From NCBI RefSeq assembly GCF_032970905.1, contig NZ_JAWJZA010000005.1: a stretch of DNA of 64,000 nt, one strand, 5' to 3'. Each line of letters opens with the position of its first letter. The stretch's first letter is position 1. The DNA comes from Veillonella absiana (lineage in GTDB: Bacteria; Bacillota; Negativicutes; Veillonellales; Veillonellaceae). The notes beneath the pieces were generated by a model that was not told the origin of the DNA, did not search any database, and saw only the letters and a program-made list of their open reading frames with translations. Shown here piece by piece: positions 8,567 through 17,992 of this stretch. The position numbers and the translations under genes were made by a program.

Positions 8567-8687
8567 AATTATGTCCTTTCTAGATATAAGGTAATACATT
8601 GCACGTCTTGTATTCCTTGGATAAAACGTTGTGCCCATAGCATGAGTTCAGTCCTACGCGAGAGGCATTCTCCTTTACTTAGCAAAC

Positions 8688-8707
8688 GAGCACCCCGCAG
8701 GGTGCTC
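8688..8707 (-). terminator. Hairpin terminator after the DUF2156 gene
   Basis: Perfect 8-bp stem GAGCACCC/GGGTGCTC with a 4-nt loop. The minus-strand tail is only GTTTG, so termination may be weak. Confidence 0.5.
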
Positions 8708-8810
8708 AATGTAATACTGTATTCTCGCCGGCATCATAGCCTGCCACCACTAGGGCAGATGATACGCAGCCAATACTGCCGCCGGCGCTATTGAAACACC
8801 AACTCATTCA

Positions 8811-9729
8811 TTATTTACCGCCAGTAGCGTTATCTTCTTCGTTTGCGTACACCGCATCGTATTTTTCAGCGAAGTGATCTGGATTATAGGATTCTTTCGC
8901 TTGGCGAAGACCAGGTAACCCCATGTCTTCTTCGCGATTGATAAATTCTACATCAGCAAACGTATGACGAATAAATTCGTTGTTGATTGCTTGATACAAA
9001 CCACGAATGTCAGGATTTGCTTTTTCAATGTGAATCAACGCTACTTTGTCATTCAACTTTTCGCCGATACTAAAGGCCTCAACGCGACCGAATAATTTAA
9101 TAGCGCCACCTTGCAATCCCAATGCATCCCAGTTATCAAATAACAAATTAATAGCTACCAACTCATCTTCGATACCTTCTTCGTGATGTGTTTCCACCCA
9201 GCTAGCTGCTGTTTCACGACACAATGGAATGATGTCTTCCGTAATCGGCACATATTCGTAGTTGGAATATTGCATGCGGAATTGGTTCAAATGGTTTTTC
9301 TTTTGACGGAACTTTTTACCAGAGAGATTAATCAAATCCTCGGATTTGTAAATATACTCGAAATTGTCGCGGTCGGATGTGAATGCATAACGACCTGGGC
9401 ACAATTCCTCCATGCGCTTTTTCATCAAGGAACTAATCCCTTTGAAACGGAATGGTAAATTGTTTTCCACAAACCATTCTTTCGCACGAAGCAACCCGTC
9501 TAGGAATTTCGCATCTTTCCCTGCGAATGGTGGCAATAGGAATGGCTCGCGTTTACCGCCGCCTTGGATGTACAATACACCTTTTTCCTCAGCCCAACGG
9601 ATACCGTATGGATCCTGCCACATGTACAATGTTGTGAAGCAATTGTCAGATGCTTCGTAATGATGTTGTTCAAAATATTTGTCGATTAACGGTTTATCCG
9701 ATAATTCAAAACGTTTAAATTCTAAAATA
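8811..9729 (-). pseudogene. DUF2156 protein (LPG-synthase C-terminal-like), frameshifted at 5' end
   Basis: The main frame (8811-9629, 272 residues) matches the DUF2156/acyltransferase-like fold related to the C-terminal domain of phosphatidylglycerol lysyltransferase (KKFRQKKNHLNQF, then a GNAT-like second half). The conserved N-terminus lies upstream in another frame: from 9729 it reads LEFKRFELSDKPLIDKYFEQ followed by HH. One extra base in the A-run at 9659-9661 separates the two frames. The only candidate start with a good ribosome binding site (AGGAGG, 8 bases upstream) is an unusual ATT at 9729-9727. The 5' part stops soon after the shift; an internal TTG (9629) is the only entry to the main frame. 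It is either a pseudogene or a sequencing error. Confidence 0.65.
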
Positions 9730-9847
9730 GTACTCTCCTCCTATGGCTTATAAATCAAATGCTACTTTTCTATCTATGGACTCAGCCTCATGTTTTACCA
9801 GTGCTGATATCTACAAAATTATGATTGGTGAAAGTGACAAAACACTA

Positions 9848-10975
9848 TCACTGTGTAACCTCTACCTTTTCTCCTAGTTCAAACACGCCGGAAGTCGTGA
9901 TAACTTGTTCTCCTTCGTTCAAACCAGACAAAATGGCAGTATACTCATCTACAGTTTCACCCGTTTCGATAACACGTACATCTACGGTGTTGTCCTTAGT
10001 GACAACATACACGTATTTACCATCTTGATTTTCGTGAACTACCGATTTTGGAATAGACAACATCGATGCATTCACGTTGGATTCGATGAGTAATGTATAG
10101 AACTCACCAGGTTTGATGAAGCCTTGTTCGTTATTGAAACTTGCTTTTACCAACACACTTGGTGTACCTGCTGGTTGCGTTGTATCCACATAGGTTAATT
10201 CACCAGGGATGATTTGATCCCCCACCTTGAGGGATACTTTCATAGAGGATTTCGCCTCAGGCGCCGCCAATTTCAATGCCGCATCTTGAGGGATACTCAA
10301 GGACGCTACCACTGGGCTAGCCTGTTGAATCAACATGAAAGGACGATCTGCGATGGCCATTTTTCGGTCCTCATTATAAATCGTCGCCACAGTACCTGCG
10401 ATAGGCGCTGTGATTTGAGCGGAATTAATTTGTGTTTGCACTTGTGCAATGGCCGCCTGAATGGCGCCGATTTGTGCACTACTAGCACCGCTCGTTGTGC
10501 CACCCGTCGTTACCGTAGAGGCTTGTGCACGGGAGGCAATGACATTGTATTCCTTTTGTGTAATAATGCCCGCATCACGCATTTGTTGTGCTTGTGCAAG
10601 TTGGGCACTATCTACAGAGGCTGCCACAGTCGTAGTCGTTTGCGCCGACACAGTCGTTGCAGCCTCCATCAATTGTTGATTTAATTGCTCTAATTGTTGT
10701 TGCTGTGCGGACATATCCATGACCGCTACGATTTGGCCTTGTGTGACCTGATCGCCAGTTTTTACCATGTAACTGGACACCTGCCCAGATACCGTTGTTG
10801 TAATGGTCGCCTTGTTAAGAGCCGACACATTCGCATCTGCGCTAATTTGGATTGGCATATCCCGATACGCTACAGATAACACGGCCACCTTGCTAGTGCC
10901 ACACCCTGCCACAACGAGCACGAGGCCCATCATTAGGAGCATCAGTGGCCATAGCCATTGTTTATGTTGTTTCAT
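9848..10975 (-). CDS. RND-type efflux periplasmic adaptor (membrane fusion) lipoprotein
   Basis: 375 residues with a lipoprotein signal peptide ending LVVAGC (lipidated Cys25). It follows the HlyD/AcrA plan: a split biotinyl-lipoyl domain (VSGQVSSYMVKTGDQVTQGQ and ITAPIAGTVATIYN), a short helical hairpin rich in Gln, Ala and Thr at about 90-170, then a beta-barrel and membrane-proximal domain. Such adaptors link an inner-membrane RND or ABC pump to an outer-membrane channel. No pump gene lies next to it: upstream is a histidine kinase with a terminator between, downstream a frameshifted DUF2156 gene. The partner must be elsewhere or lost. Confidence 0.82.
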   Translation of the reverse strand: MKQHKQWLWPLMLLMMGLVLVVAGCGTSKVAVLSVAYRDMPIQISADANVSALNKATITTTVSGQVSSYMVKTGDQVTQGQIVAVMDMSAQQQQLEQLNQQLMEAATTVSAQTTTTVAASVDSAQLAQAQQMRDAGIITQKEYNVIASRAQASTVTTGGTTSGASSAQIGAIQAAIAQVQTQINSAQITAPIAGTVATIYNEDRKMAIADRPFMLIQQASPVVASLSIPQDAALKLAAPEAKSSMKVSLKVGDQIIPGELTYVDTTQPAGTPSVLVKASFNNEQGFIKPGEFYTLLIESNVNASMLSIPKSVVHENQDGKYVYVVTKDNTVDVRVIETGETVDEYTAILSGLNEGEQVITTSGVFELGEKVEVTQ

Positions 10976-11052
10976 TAATTCTCATCTCCACATCATTTGG
11001 ATAGATAATTTTCAATATCTCATTATATCAAATATTGGGTATAAATTCCATT

Positions 11053-11100
11053 AAAAAAGCTAGAATCACATCTCCCACAAGAGGTGTAATTCTAGCTTTT
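11053..11100. terminator. Bidirectional intrinsic terminator
   Basis: AAAAGCTAGAAT pairs with ATTCTAGCTTTT around an extended inner stem (ACA/TGT, TCTC/GAG). It has A and T runs on both sides and separates the histidine kinase from the efflux adaptor gene. Confidence 0.75.
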
Positions 11101-11105
11101 ATTCA

Positions 11106-12491
11106 TTATTTAAATGGAATCTCCACGGTAAACGTTGTGCCATGGCCTTCTTCGCTAGCCACTTCGATAGTGCCTTTATGGACGTCTACGATGTGTTTTA
11201 CGAGGGCTAGGCCTACGCCTGTACCGGAGACCTTCGCATTATTACGGCTTGGATCGACGCGGTAAAATCTTTCAAAGATTCGATTCACCTTATCCGCTGG
11301 AATACCGATACCTACATCTGTGAGAACCATCTTTGCCATACCACCATCTTGAGATAGTGTTAAATTAATCGCATTAGCATCGCCTGGTTTGCTATATTTA
11401 ACAGCGTTATCCAATAGGTTCACTGCCATTTCGAGAAGCAATGATGGATGGCCTTCCACTTGTGGAATATCCCCAGCAATAGCAAATGTCACTTGATTTT
11501 GTTTGACTTGGTCCTTCGTTTCCAAAATTTTCCAAGCTTGTTGCCACACGGATTTAGCATCTACGGCAGTGAGCAAATCACCCCACATATCCGCTTCAAT
11601 TTCAGAGAGATGGAGAATGCTTTCTATGGTACCCAACATGCGTTGTGAGGCATTATAAATTTTTTCTCCAAGGCTCAAAGATTCTTCAACGGAATTAACG
11701 TAGCCAGCCTTTAACAGTTCTGCATAACCACTAATAGTAGTAAGCGGTGTTTTTAATTCGTGTGCAATATTCGCCGAAAACTCTTGTCTACGCTTGGTCT
11801 CCGATGAAATATAGTCGTTTAATTCTGTTTGTTGTTTCTGCAATGTTTCTACCAATGGCTCTAGTTCCACATAGCTTTGTGACAAGTGTTTCAATACTCG
11901 AGTGCCTCGTTTATGTGTCCATCCACGAAAGGCTGCCTCTATTGGTTTCACAATGTCTTCCGACATGCGGCGGGCTACGTAGTAGAGACTAATAATATAT
12001 ATAACCGTTAGTAAAAAGGCTACGAGGAATCCACCGTACAAATAGGTTTGCAGACTTGAAGCCTCTGTAGCAACACGAATGACATAGCCATTAGGGGCTT
12101 TCACCGCGTAATAGAATGTGGATACGCCCATGGTAGCGGACATACGCTCGCCGTGGCTTTCACCAGTTTCAAAAGCCGCCTTGACCTCTGGACGATCCTT
12201 GTGATTATCCATCCCCGCTGCACTGCGTTCTGATTCATAAAGAACAGCACCGGATGGATCAATAATGGTTAACCGAAGATGACGATCATTGTGTTGTTGT
12301 ATCGATTTCCAAGCCTCTGCATCATTGGCCACATTCGTACTAAATGCTGCCACCGTGCGTGCCTCGTGACCGATAGTTTCTAATACAGCATTACGGGTAA
12401 AGAAGAATATCCCTATACAGACGAGTATAGTGATAGACAAAATATACAGAACCCCCATACTGAGCAATCGTCTAAATATGGTTATTCTCAT
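11106..12491 (-). CDS. phoR: PhoR-type sensor histidine kinase
   Basis: 461 residues. Two membrane helices (about 11-30 and 152-174) enclose a roughly 120-residue periplasmic sensor domain. The cytoplasmic part has the H-box ANIAHELKTPL (phospho-acceptor His), N-box NLLDNAVKYS, G1 DVGIGIP and G2 GTGVGLALVKH. It overlaps the response regulator gene by 4 bases, so the two are translationally coupled. Location next to pstSCAB-phoU points to phosphate sensing as in PhoR; this is inferred from context because the sensor domain itself is not diagnostic. Confidence 0.82.
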   Translation of the reverse strand: MRITIFRRLLSMGVLYILSITILVCIGIFFFTRNAVLETIGHEARTVAAFSTNVANDAEAWKSIQQHNDRHLRLTIIDPSGAVLYESERSAAGMDNHKDRPEVKAAFETGESHGERMSATMGVSTFYYAVKAPNGYVIRVATEASSLQTYLYGGFLVAFLLTVIYIISLYYVARRMSEDIVKPIEAAFRGWTHKRGTRVLKHLSQSYVELEPLVETLQKQQTELNDYISSETKRRQEFSANIAHELKTPLTTISGYAELLKAGYVNSVEESLSLGEKIYNASQRMLGTIESILHLSEIEADMWGDLLTAVDAKSVWQQAWKILETKDQVKQNQVTFAIAGDIPQVEGHPSLLLEMAVNLLDNAVKYSKPGDANAINLTLSQDGGMAKMVLTDVGIGIPADKVNRIFERFYRVDPSRNNAKVSGTGVGLALVKHIVDVHKGTIEVASEEGHGTTFTVEIPFK

Positions 12492-13180
12492 TCATCTAAC
12501 CCCCTCCAGCGATACCCAATACCACGCGATGTTTCAATGTATTGTGCGGCATCCCCGATTTTTTGGCGCAATGTAGCAATATGCATATCTACGGTACGCG
12601 TTGTACCTTCAAAGGAAAATCCCCACACTTCGCTGAGAATTTGCTCTCGGCTAAGGACAATGCCCTCGTTTTCCAACAAATATTCTAATACATCAAATTC
12701 CTTAGCAGTTAACTCAACCTTTTTGCCGTCTACCTTAACCTTGTGTTTTTTGCGGTTCACTACCACGCCATGACATTCGATGCGATCTGGTTTTTCCGTT
12801 ATCGTACCGACACGACGTAATAATGCTTTCACACGAGCCATCAACTCCACTACACTAAACGGTTTTTTGATATAGTCGTCAGCACCACTATCGAGACCTT
12901 GGACCACATCGAACTCACTAGTGCGTGCAGTTAATAGCACAACTGGCAATTCAGCAGTACGTGTTTGTTTTCGTAATTTTGCAAGGATTGTTTTGCCATC
13001 CTCATCGGGTAACATAATGTCGAGCAATACGAGGCTTGGCAAGTCCGTTTCGATAGCTTCCCAGAACTCAGCGGCTGCTGGGAATGTTTTTACCGTATAC
13101 CCCTGTCCATTTAACACATAGGCGATGAGCTCGCGAATGGACTCCTCATCCTCTACGCAATAAATTACAGTGCCTGCCAT
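12488..13180 (-). CDS. phoB: PhoB/PhoP-type OmpR-family response regulator
   Basis: 230 residues. ATG 13180 is preferred over 13186 because AGGAGG is 7 bases upstream of it, but only 1-2 bases from the other. The receiver domain (1-120) has the acidic pair in CVEDEE, phospho-acceptor Asp in LVLLDIMLPDEDG, the T/S switch VVLLTA and Lys in KKPFS. The C-terminal winged helix (about 135-228) has LTAKEFDVLEYLLEN and TRTVDMHIATLRQKIG. It probably binds the PHO-box-like repeats upstream of pstS. Co-directional with phoU after a 246-base gap that contains an 11-bp inverted repeat. Confidence 0.85.
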   Translation of the reverse strand: MAGTVIYCVEDEESIRELIAYVLNGQGYTVKTFPAAAEFWEAIETDLPSLVLLDIMLPDEDGKTILAKLRKQTRTAELPVVLLTARTSEFDVVQGLDSGADDYIKKPFSVVELMARVKALLRRVGTITEKPDRIECHGVVVNRKKHKVKVDGKKVELTAKEFDVLEYLLENEGIVLSREQILSEVWGFSFEGTTRTVDMHIATLRQKIGDAAQYIETSRGIGYRWRGLDE

Positions 13181-13344
13181 AGTCATTCCTCCTCATTGTT
13201 CATACATCACGCTTACTGTGAGCGATGTGTTTATTATGTGTTCATCTACAACGGCCAATGCGAACTCTCATCATGGATTCGCATCATGTGCCACTATTTT
13301 TAAATGTTCTCTGTTCTTTTCTACATTTTTTACTATTAAGCTAA

Positions 13345-13394
13345 TGAAAGTCTATGCCGTGCTAACAATAAATAACGCAAGGGATAGACTTTCA
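13345..13394. repeat. 11-bp inverted repeat between phoU and phoB-type gene
   Basis: TGAAAGTCTAT (13345-13355) and ATAGACTTTCA (13384-13394) are perfect inverted copies 28 bases apart. There is no T-run typical of a terminator, so it may be a regulator site or a weak attenuator. Confidence 0.4.
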
Positions 13395-13426
13395 CCAGAA
13401 AATGTAATGTTGTTCTTAGTACTATT

Positions 13427-14059
13427 TTACCACTTACGTTCAATTAAGCGAAGTTGATGACGAGCAATGGAGGACAAATGGTCGCCCATTTTCTCGAAGT
13501 ATTTACCCATCAAGAGTAAATCTACTGCTACAGATGCATTAATCGTTTTTTCTTGAATATCAGTAACGATTTTTTCCTTCACTTCGAGGAACACTTCATC
13601 CACCAAATCATCTTGTTCAGTAATTTTACGAAGCACATCAACGCTGCGAGTTTCTACGCCGATTTGTAATGTTTTCGCCATTTCTACCACAAGGCCACCT
13701 TGTTTTTCAAGCAATGGATATTTACGATCTTCCTTTGGTAATTGAATCCAAAGTTTGTGACATTCTGTAGCTTGGATAGCGATACGCACCAAGTTACGGA
13801 AAATAGCCAAGGAACTAGTAAGGGCATGTAAATCATCCGCCACTGGTTGTTGACGTAATAACAACATCATAACTGCATGTTCTGCGGTACGATTTAATTG
13901 ATGAGACTCATCTTCAAATGTTTCTACATTCTTCAATAATTCTACCCTGCCAGTTTTAATGTCTTCTACTAATTTTTCAACAGCTTCCGTATCTCGTGCT
14001 AATAGCTCTTGCACATTAACATTAACTTTTTCTAGCTGTTCAAGAAATTTTTCACGCAT
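13427..14059 (-). CDS. phoU: Phosphate signalling protein PhoU
   Basis: 210 residues, the usual PhoU length, built of two three-helix bundles. The metal-cluster-type repeats appear as DLVDEVFLEVKEK and FEKMGDHLSSIARH (E/DxxxD-like motifs). PhoU restrains the Pst transporter and PhoR signalling when phosphate is plentiful. It follows pstB by 17 bases and starts at ATG 14059 behind GGGAG. Confidence 0.88.
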   Translation of the reverse strand: MREKFLEQLEKVNVNVQELLARDTEAVEKLVEDIKTGRVELLKNVETFEDESHQLNRTAEHAVMMLLLRQQPVADDLHALTSSLAIFRNLVRIAIQATECHKLWIQLPKEDRKYPLLEKQGGLVVEMAKTLQIGVETRSVDVLRKITEQDDLVDEVFLEVKEKIVTDIQEKTINASVAVDLLLMGKYFEKMGDHLSSIARHQLRLIERKW

Positions 14060-14076
14060 TGATCTTTATCTCCCTA

Positions 14077-14826
14077 TTAACCGAAACGACCAGTAATATA
14101 TTCTTCTGTTTTTTGTACAGCAGGTCTAGTAAACAACTCTTCTGTATCATTATATTCAATCAAATCACCAAGGAAGAAGAATGCCGTTTTATCAGCAATA
14201 CGACTGGCTTGTTGCAAGTTGTGAGTTACGATAACGATAGTATAGTTTTCTTTCAATTCCATCGTTAATTCTTCGATTTTATATGTGGAAATTGGATCTA
14301 GCGCAGATGTAGGTTCGTCCATGAGGATTACATCAGGTTTTGTTGCCAATGTACGAGCGATACATAAACGTTGTTGTTGACCACCAGATAAACCTAAGGC
14401 AGATTTTTTCAAACGGTCTTTAACTTCGTCCCAAATCGCTGCTTGCTTCAAACTAGTTTCCACGATTTCATCAAGTTCGCTAGAGCTAGTGATGCCTTGC
14501 AAACGAGGGCCGTAAGCGATATTATCGTATACGCTCTTAGGGAATGGATTTGGTTGTTGGAACACCATGCCTACGCGGTAACGAAGGGCGATTAGATCCA
14601 TTTCAGTGTAAGCATTTTTACCGTCAAAAATAACATTGCCAGTGATGCGTACGTTTTCTTCTAAATCATTCATACGATTTAGGGTTTTCAACAATGTGGA
14701 TTTACCACAACCAGATGGACCGATGAAAGCAGTAATTTCGTTTTTCTCGATATCCATATTAATACCTTTTAACGCCTCAGTTTGGCCATAGAAAAGGTGT
14801 AGATCTTGTATATTAAAAATGCTCAC
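14077..14826 (-). CDS. pstB: Phosphate ABC transporter ATP-binding protein PstB
   Basis: 249 residues. Walker A GPSGCGKST (about 33-41), Q-loop FQQPNPFP, ABC signature LSGGQQQR, Walker B VILMDEP and the switch His in IVTHN are all intact. FPKSVYDNIAYGPR is typical of PstB. The start is GTG at 14826 with GGGGAGG upstream, 3 bases after pstA ends. It energises phosphate import. Confidence 0.93.
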   Translation of the reverse strand: MSIFNIQDLHLFYGQTEALKGINMDIEKNEITAFIGPSGCGKSTLLKTLNRMNDLEENVRITGNVIFDGKNAYTEMDLIALRYRVGMVFQQPNPFPKSVYDNIAYGPRLQGITSSSELDEIVETSLKQAAIWDEVKDRLKKSALGLSGGQQQRLCIARTLATKPDVILMDEPTSALDPISTYKIEELTMELKENYTIVIVTHNLQQASRIADKTAFFFLGDLIEYNDTEELFTRPAVQKTEEYITGRFG

Positions 14827-14829
14827 AGT

Positions 14830-15699
14830 TTACCTCCCCATCATGCGATTTTGCCATCTACGGCTCAAATAACGCGCGACGATTGTGAATGTGCAAATCA
14901 AAACCATCAATACTGCTGCGGACAAATCAGCCATAGCGCTTGCATCAGCGTGCAACGCCTCTGTACGAGATGCCCAAATTTGTAATGCCAACGTTTCACC
15001 AGGTCGGAACGGGTTCCAAGGGTTTGTTGGGGATGCCAAGTTTGTACTAGCCCAGTTAATATCTGTAGCCATACCTGCTGTGTACAATAACGCAGCGGCT
15101 TCACCAAAAGCACGACCTGCAGCGAGGATAATACCTGTGATGATTTGTGGGATACAAGCTGGTAACAATACATTACGAATGGTTTGGAATTTAGTAGCCC
15201 CTAGACCATAGCTCGCTTTAGCGTAGCTGTCAGGAAGGGAACGCAACGCATCCTCAGTGATGGTTGTCAATACTGGTAACATCAAGATGGATACAGTTAA
15301 CGCACCAGCGAACAAATTCCATTTCGCACCTGTTAACAAAATGAATACTAGGTAACCGAACAAGCCAATTACGATGGATGGTAAGGATGACAAAGTTTCA
15401 ATGGAGATACGAATAAATTTAGTGAAATTACCTGGTTTTGCGTACATAGCCATGTAAATCCCCGCGAGGATACCGATTGGCATACTGATGAGTAACGCTA
15501 GTACTACGAGGTAAATGGTATTGAATAATTGGGCCCCGATACCTTCTGGTGAAAGCAAACGCAAGTTGCCACCGCCAAAACCGTTGTATAGGGAATAGCC
15601 TGTCATACATGCTAACAATAGGAAGAAGCAGCCCGCCACGATGTAGAATACGATGGTAGCTATGCGGTTCACGAAGTTAGCTCTATCTATACTAGTCAT
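14830..15699 (-). CDS. pstA: Phosphate ABC transporter permease PstA
   Basis: 289 residues with six predicted membrane helices. The EAA loop (SYGLGATKFQTIRNVLLPAC then GRAFGEAAALL) contacts PstB. It overlaps the end of pstC by 8 bases and has its own GGAG site. With PstC it forms the inner-membrane phosphate channel. Confidence 0.92.
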   Translation of the reverse strand: MTSIDRANFVNRIATIVFYIVAGCFFLLLACMTGYSLYNGFGGGNLRLLSPEGIGAQLFNTIYLVVLALLISMPIGILAGIYMAMYAKPGNFTKFIRISIETLSSLPSIVIGLFGYLVFILLTGAKWNLFAGALTVSILMLPVLTTITEDALRSLPDSYAKASYGLGATKFQTIRNVLLPACIPQIITGIILAAGRAFGEAAALLYTAGMATDINWASTNLASPTNPWNPFRPGETLALQIWASRTEALHADASAMADLSAAVLMVLICTFTIVARYLSRRWQNRMMGR

Positions 15700-16588
15700 G
15701 AATGCTCTCCTTTTTACCTAGTGCATGAATTGTTACGATACATAATGCAGAAATGATGAATAGCAATAATGCCATTGTCCACAACGCCATGTTGTACTCG
15801 GAACCTTCCATGGCACCACCCATATCGGAGGCAATAGCAGATGTTAAGTTCGTTGTAGGTGCCAACAAGGAATCTGGAAGTGCCTTAGTTTTACCAATAA
15901 CCATAGCTACTGCCAATGCTTCACCAAAGGCACGTGCCAAGCCAAGTACGATACCTGTCATGATACCGCTCTTAGCAGATGGTAACACGATTTGGTAGAT
16001 AACTTGCCAACGAGTAGCACCGAGACCGTAACCAGCTTGACGGAAACTCTTTGGTACACTTTGGATCGCATCCGCTGCGATGGATGTGATGGTTGGGAAA
16101 ATCATAACCGCCAACACAATCGCTGCTGCCAATACAGAGAAACCAAATTGTAAATTAAATACTTCTTTAATCCAAGGAACAAGAATTGTTAACCCTAACC
16201 AACCATATACTACAGATGGAATACCAACGAAGATTTCTACTGTTGGTTGTAATAATGTTTTACCTAGTCGCGGGGAAATTTCTGTCATGAACAGTGCCGC
16301 CCCAATGCTGAATGGCGTAGAAATGAGCAATGCCAAACCACAACTAATCAAAGAACCGATAATGAAGATGCCTGCCCCTACTTTACCACCGCCCACAGTG
16401 TCATCCGCTGGTGCCCACGCTGTGGAGAACAAGAATTCCATCACGCTATGACCGTACTGAGTGAAAGTGGCACTACCGCGCCACAGTAGGAACGCCCCGA
16501 TGGCAAAGGTAATACCGATCATTAAGAGTGCGCCAACGCTGACTACATAACGAAAGGCATTGTCTTGCACCATAGTGCTTTTTTTCAT
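15692..16588 (-). CDS. pstC: Phosphate ABC transporter permease PstC
   Basis: 298 residues, six membrane helices, EAA loop GYGLGATRWQVIYQIVLPSA followed by GLARAFGEALAVAM. It starts at ATG 16588 behind AGGAG, 76 bases after pstS, with a strong hairpin between the two genes that probably lowers its expression relative to pstS. Confidence 0.92.
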   Translation of the reverse strand: MKKSTMVQDNAFRYVVSVGALLMIGITFAIGAFLLWRGSATFTQYGHSVMEFLFSTAWAPADDTVGGGKVGAGIFIIGSLISCGLALLISTPFSIGAALFMTEISPRLGKTLLQPTVEIFVGIPSVVYGWLGLTILVPWIKEVFNLQFGFSVLAAAIVLAVMIFPTITSIAADAIQSVPKSFRQAGYGLGATRWQVIYQIVLPSAKSGIMTGIVLGLARAFGEALAVAMVIGKTKALPDSLLAPTTNLTSAIASDMGGAMEGSEYNMALWTMALLLFIISALCIVTIHALGKKESIHD

Positions 16589-16615
16589 ATGCTTACTCCT
16601 GTCTAGTGAAAATTA

Positions 16616-16639
16616 GTGCCTGGTGAAAACACCAGGCAC
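16616..16639 (-). terminator. pstS-pstC intercistronic hairpin
   Basis: Perfect 10-bp stem GTGCCTGGTG/CACCAGGCAC with a 4-nt loop, 26 bases after the pstS stop and 28 before pstC. It probably acts as a partial terminator or mRNA-stabilising stem that gives excess PstS. Confidence 0.6.
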
Positions 16640-16664
16640 CATTTGTTTTCCCGTAATGAAATTA

Positions 16665-17552
16665 TTAGCGGCTTACTTTCATTTTGGAAGTTACGCCGTA
16701 ACCCATTTCTTCGATTTTTTTGCCGAACTCATCAGATACTACGAAGTCTAAGTAAGATTTAGCTGCGTCTTTTGCTTCGCCTTTAGTATACATGTGTTCA
16801 TAACCCCATACTGGGTATGTGCCATTGTAAGTGTTTTCAAGAGTTGGAGCTACACCACCAATAGCGATAGGAGCTACTTTGTCGCTCTTACCCAAGTAGG
16901 ACAATGCTACGTAACCGATAGCACCTTCGTTATCTGCGATTGTTTGAATCAAAGCACCGGAATCATCAGTTTCTAGAGATTTGTTTGTTGCTTCTTTAGC
17001 ACCATCGAGTGCGAATTTTTCGAACAATGCACGAGTACCGGATGTTGCTGGGCGAGAAATCAATGTGATAGGCAAGTCAGGACCACCTACTGCACTCCAG
17101 TTAGTGATTTGACCAGTGAAGATGCCTTTTAATTGGTCTTTGCTCAATGTTTTTACGGTGTCAGCGATTTTTTTGTTAGCTACAGTTGCCATTGTTACAA
17201 CAGCTACTTTGTGGTCAACTAATTGTTTAGCTTGTTCTGGAGATAATTTTTCTTCTGCTGCTACGTCAGAGTTACCGATTGTTACAGTACCGTCAAATAC
17301 TTGTTTCAAACCAGTACCGGAACCGCCACCGTTGATTGTCATAGACACATCAGGGTTTTTAGCTTTGAATTGGTCACCTGCCAATTTAGCCAATGGTAAA
17401 AGTGCGCTGGAGCCAGATGCTGTAACTGTGCCAGTTACTTTAGATGCTGGAACACCACCTTCTGCTTTTTTAGTGTCTGCGCCGCAACCTGCGATTACGC
17501 CCATTGTCATAACACCCATTAAACCTATTGCAATCATTTTGTTCAGTTTCAT
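16665..17552 (-). CDS. pstS: Phosphate-binding lipoprotein PstS
   Basis: 295 residues. A lipoprotein signal peptide ends VIAGC (Cys23). The phosphate-binding loops are visible: SGSSALLPLAK near residue 47, GGGSGTG near 76, and SRPATSGTRALFEKF near 165. It captures phosphate in the periplasm for PstCAB. It is the first gene of the pst operon, starting at ATG 17552 with GAGGAGG upstream. A PHO-box-like array lies about 160-200 bases upstream. Confidence 0.93.
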   Translation of the reverse strand: MKLNKMIAIGLMGVMTMGVIAGCGADTKKAEGGVPASKVTGTVTASGSSALLPLAKLAGDQFKAKNPDVSMTINGGGSGTGLKQVFDGTVTIGNSDVAAEEKLSPEQAKQLVDHKVAVVTMATVANKKIADTVKTLSKDQLKGIFTGQITNWSAVGGPDLPITLISRPATSGTRALFEKFALDGAKEATNKSLETDDSGALIQTIADNEGAIGYVALSYLGKSDKVAPIAIGGVAPTLENTYNGTYPVWGYEHMYTKGEAKDAAKSYLDFVVSDEFGKKIEEMGYGVTSKMKVSR

Positions 17553-17710
17553 GTCTACTGTTCCTCCTCGTTGTAAGTAGCATTTAAAAATTAGTACCCG
17601 TTACCCCATCTATTAGTGTGCCGATCAAAGCGTCAGCCGCCTCCCGATATATGTATGTACTCGGTACAAGTGAGTTATCTTTAACTTCTGAGATTATGAT
17701 AACGAACGAA

Positions 17711-17749
17711 CGTAAAGTCACAACCTTTGGTTTGTAAAGAAATTGTAAA
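17711..17749 (-). promoter_or_regulatory. PHO-box-like repeats upstream of pstS
   Basis: On the minus strand TTTACA units occur at 17749-17744 and 17738-17733, and TTTACG at 17716-17711. Starts are spaced 11 and 22 bases, matching the TT(A/T)ACA-N5 phasing of PhoP/PhoB sites. A -10-like TATCAT lies about 10 bases further on. Confidence 0.55.
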
Positions 17750-17992
17750 GAATCTAGTGAGTGTACTTTGAATTTTACAAAAGCGGTGTTTTCTATAGAA
17801 ACATACGCATATTTTTGTATTAATGCTAAATTACATGAGTTTTTAACAGATTTCTAACCGCCCCCTAACACAGTGCTCACACTTCTCCTACAAAATCGTT
17901 TTTATATGCAAAACATGTTGTATTTATTCATTTTTCATAATAATTTTGAGGGGAAGTTTTGTGTTTTCTGTGTGTTTAAAGTGCGAGGAATT

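Noticed and set aside
10214..10684. 156-codon plus-strand frame inside the efflux adaptor gene
   Set aside because: It is the complement of the Ala/Gln/Thr-rich helical hairpin; composition (Arg, Cys, His) is typical of antisense shadow.
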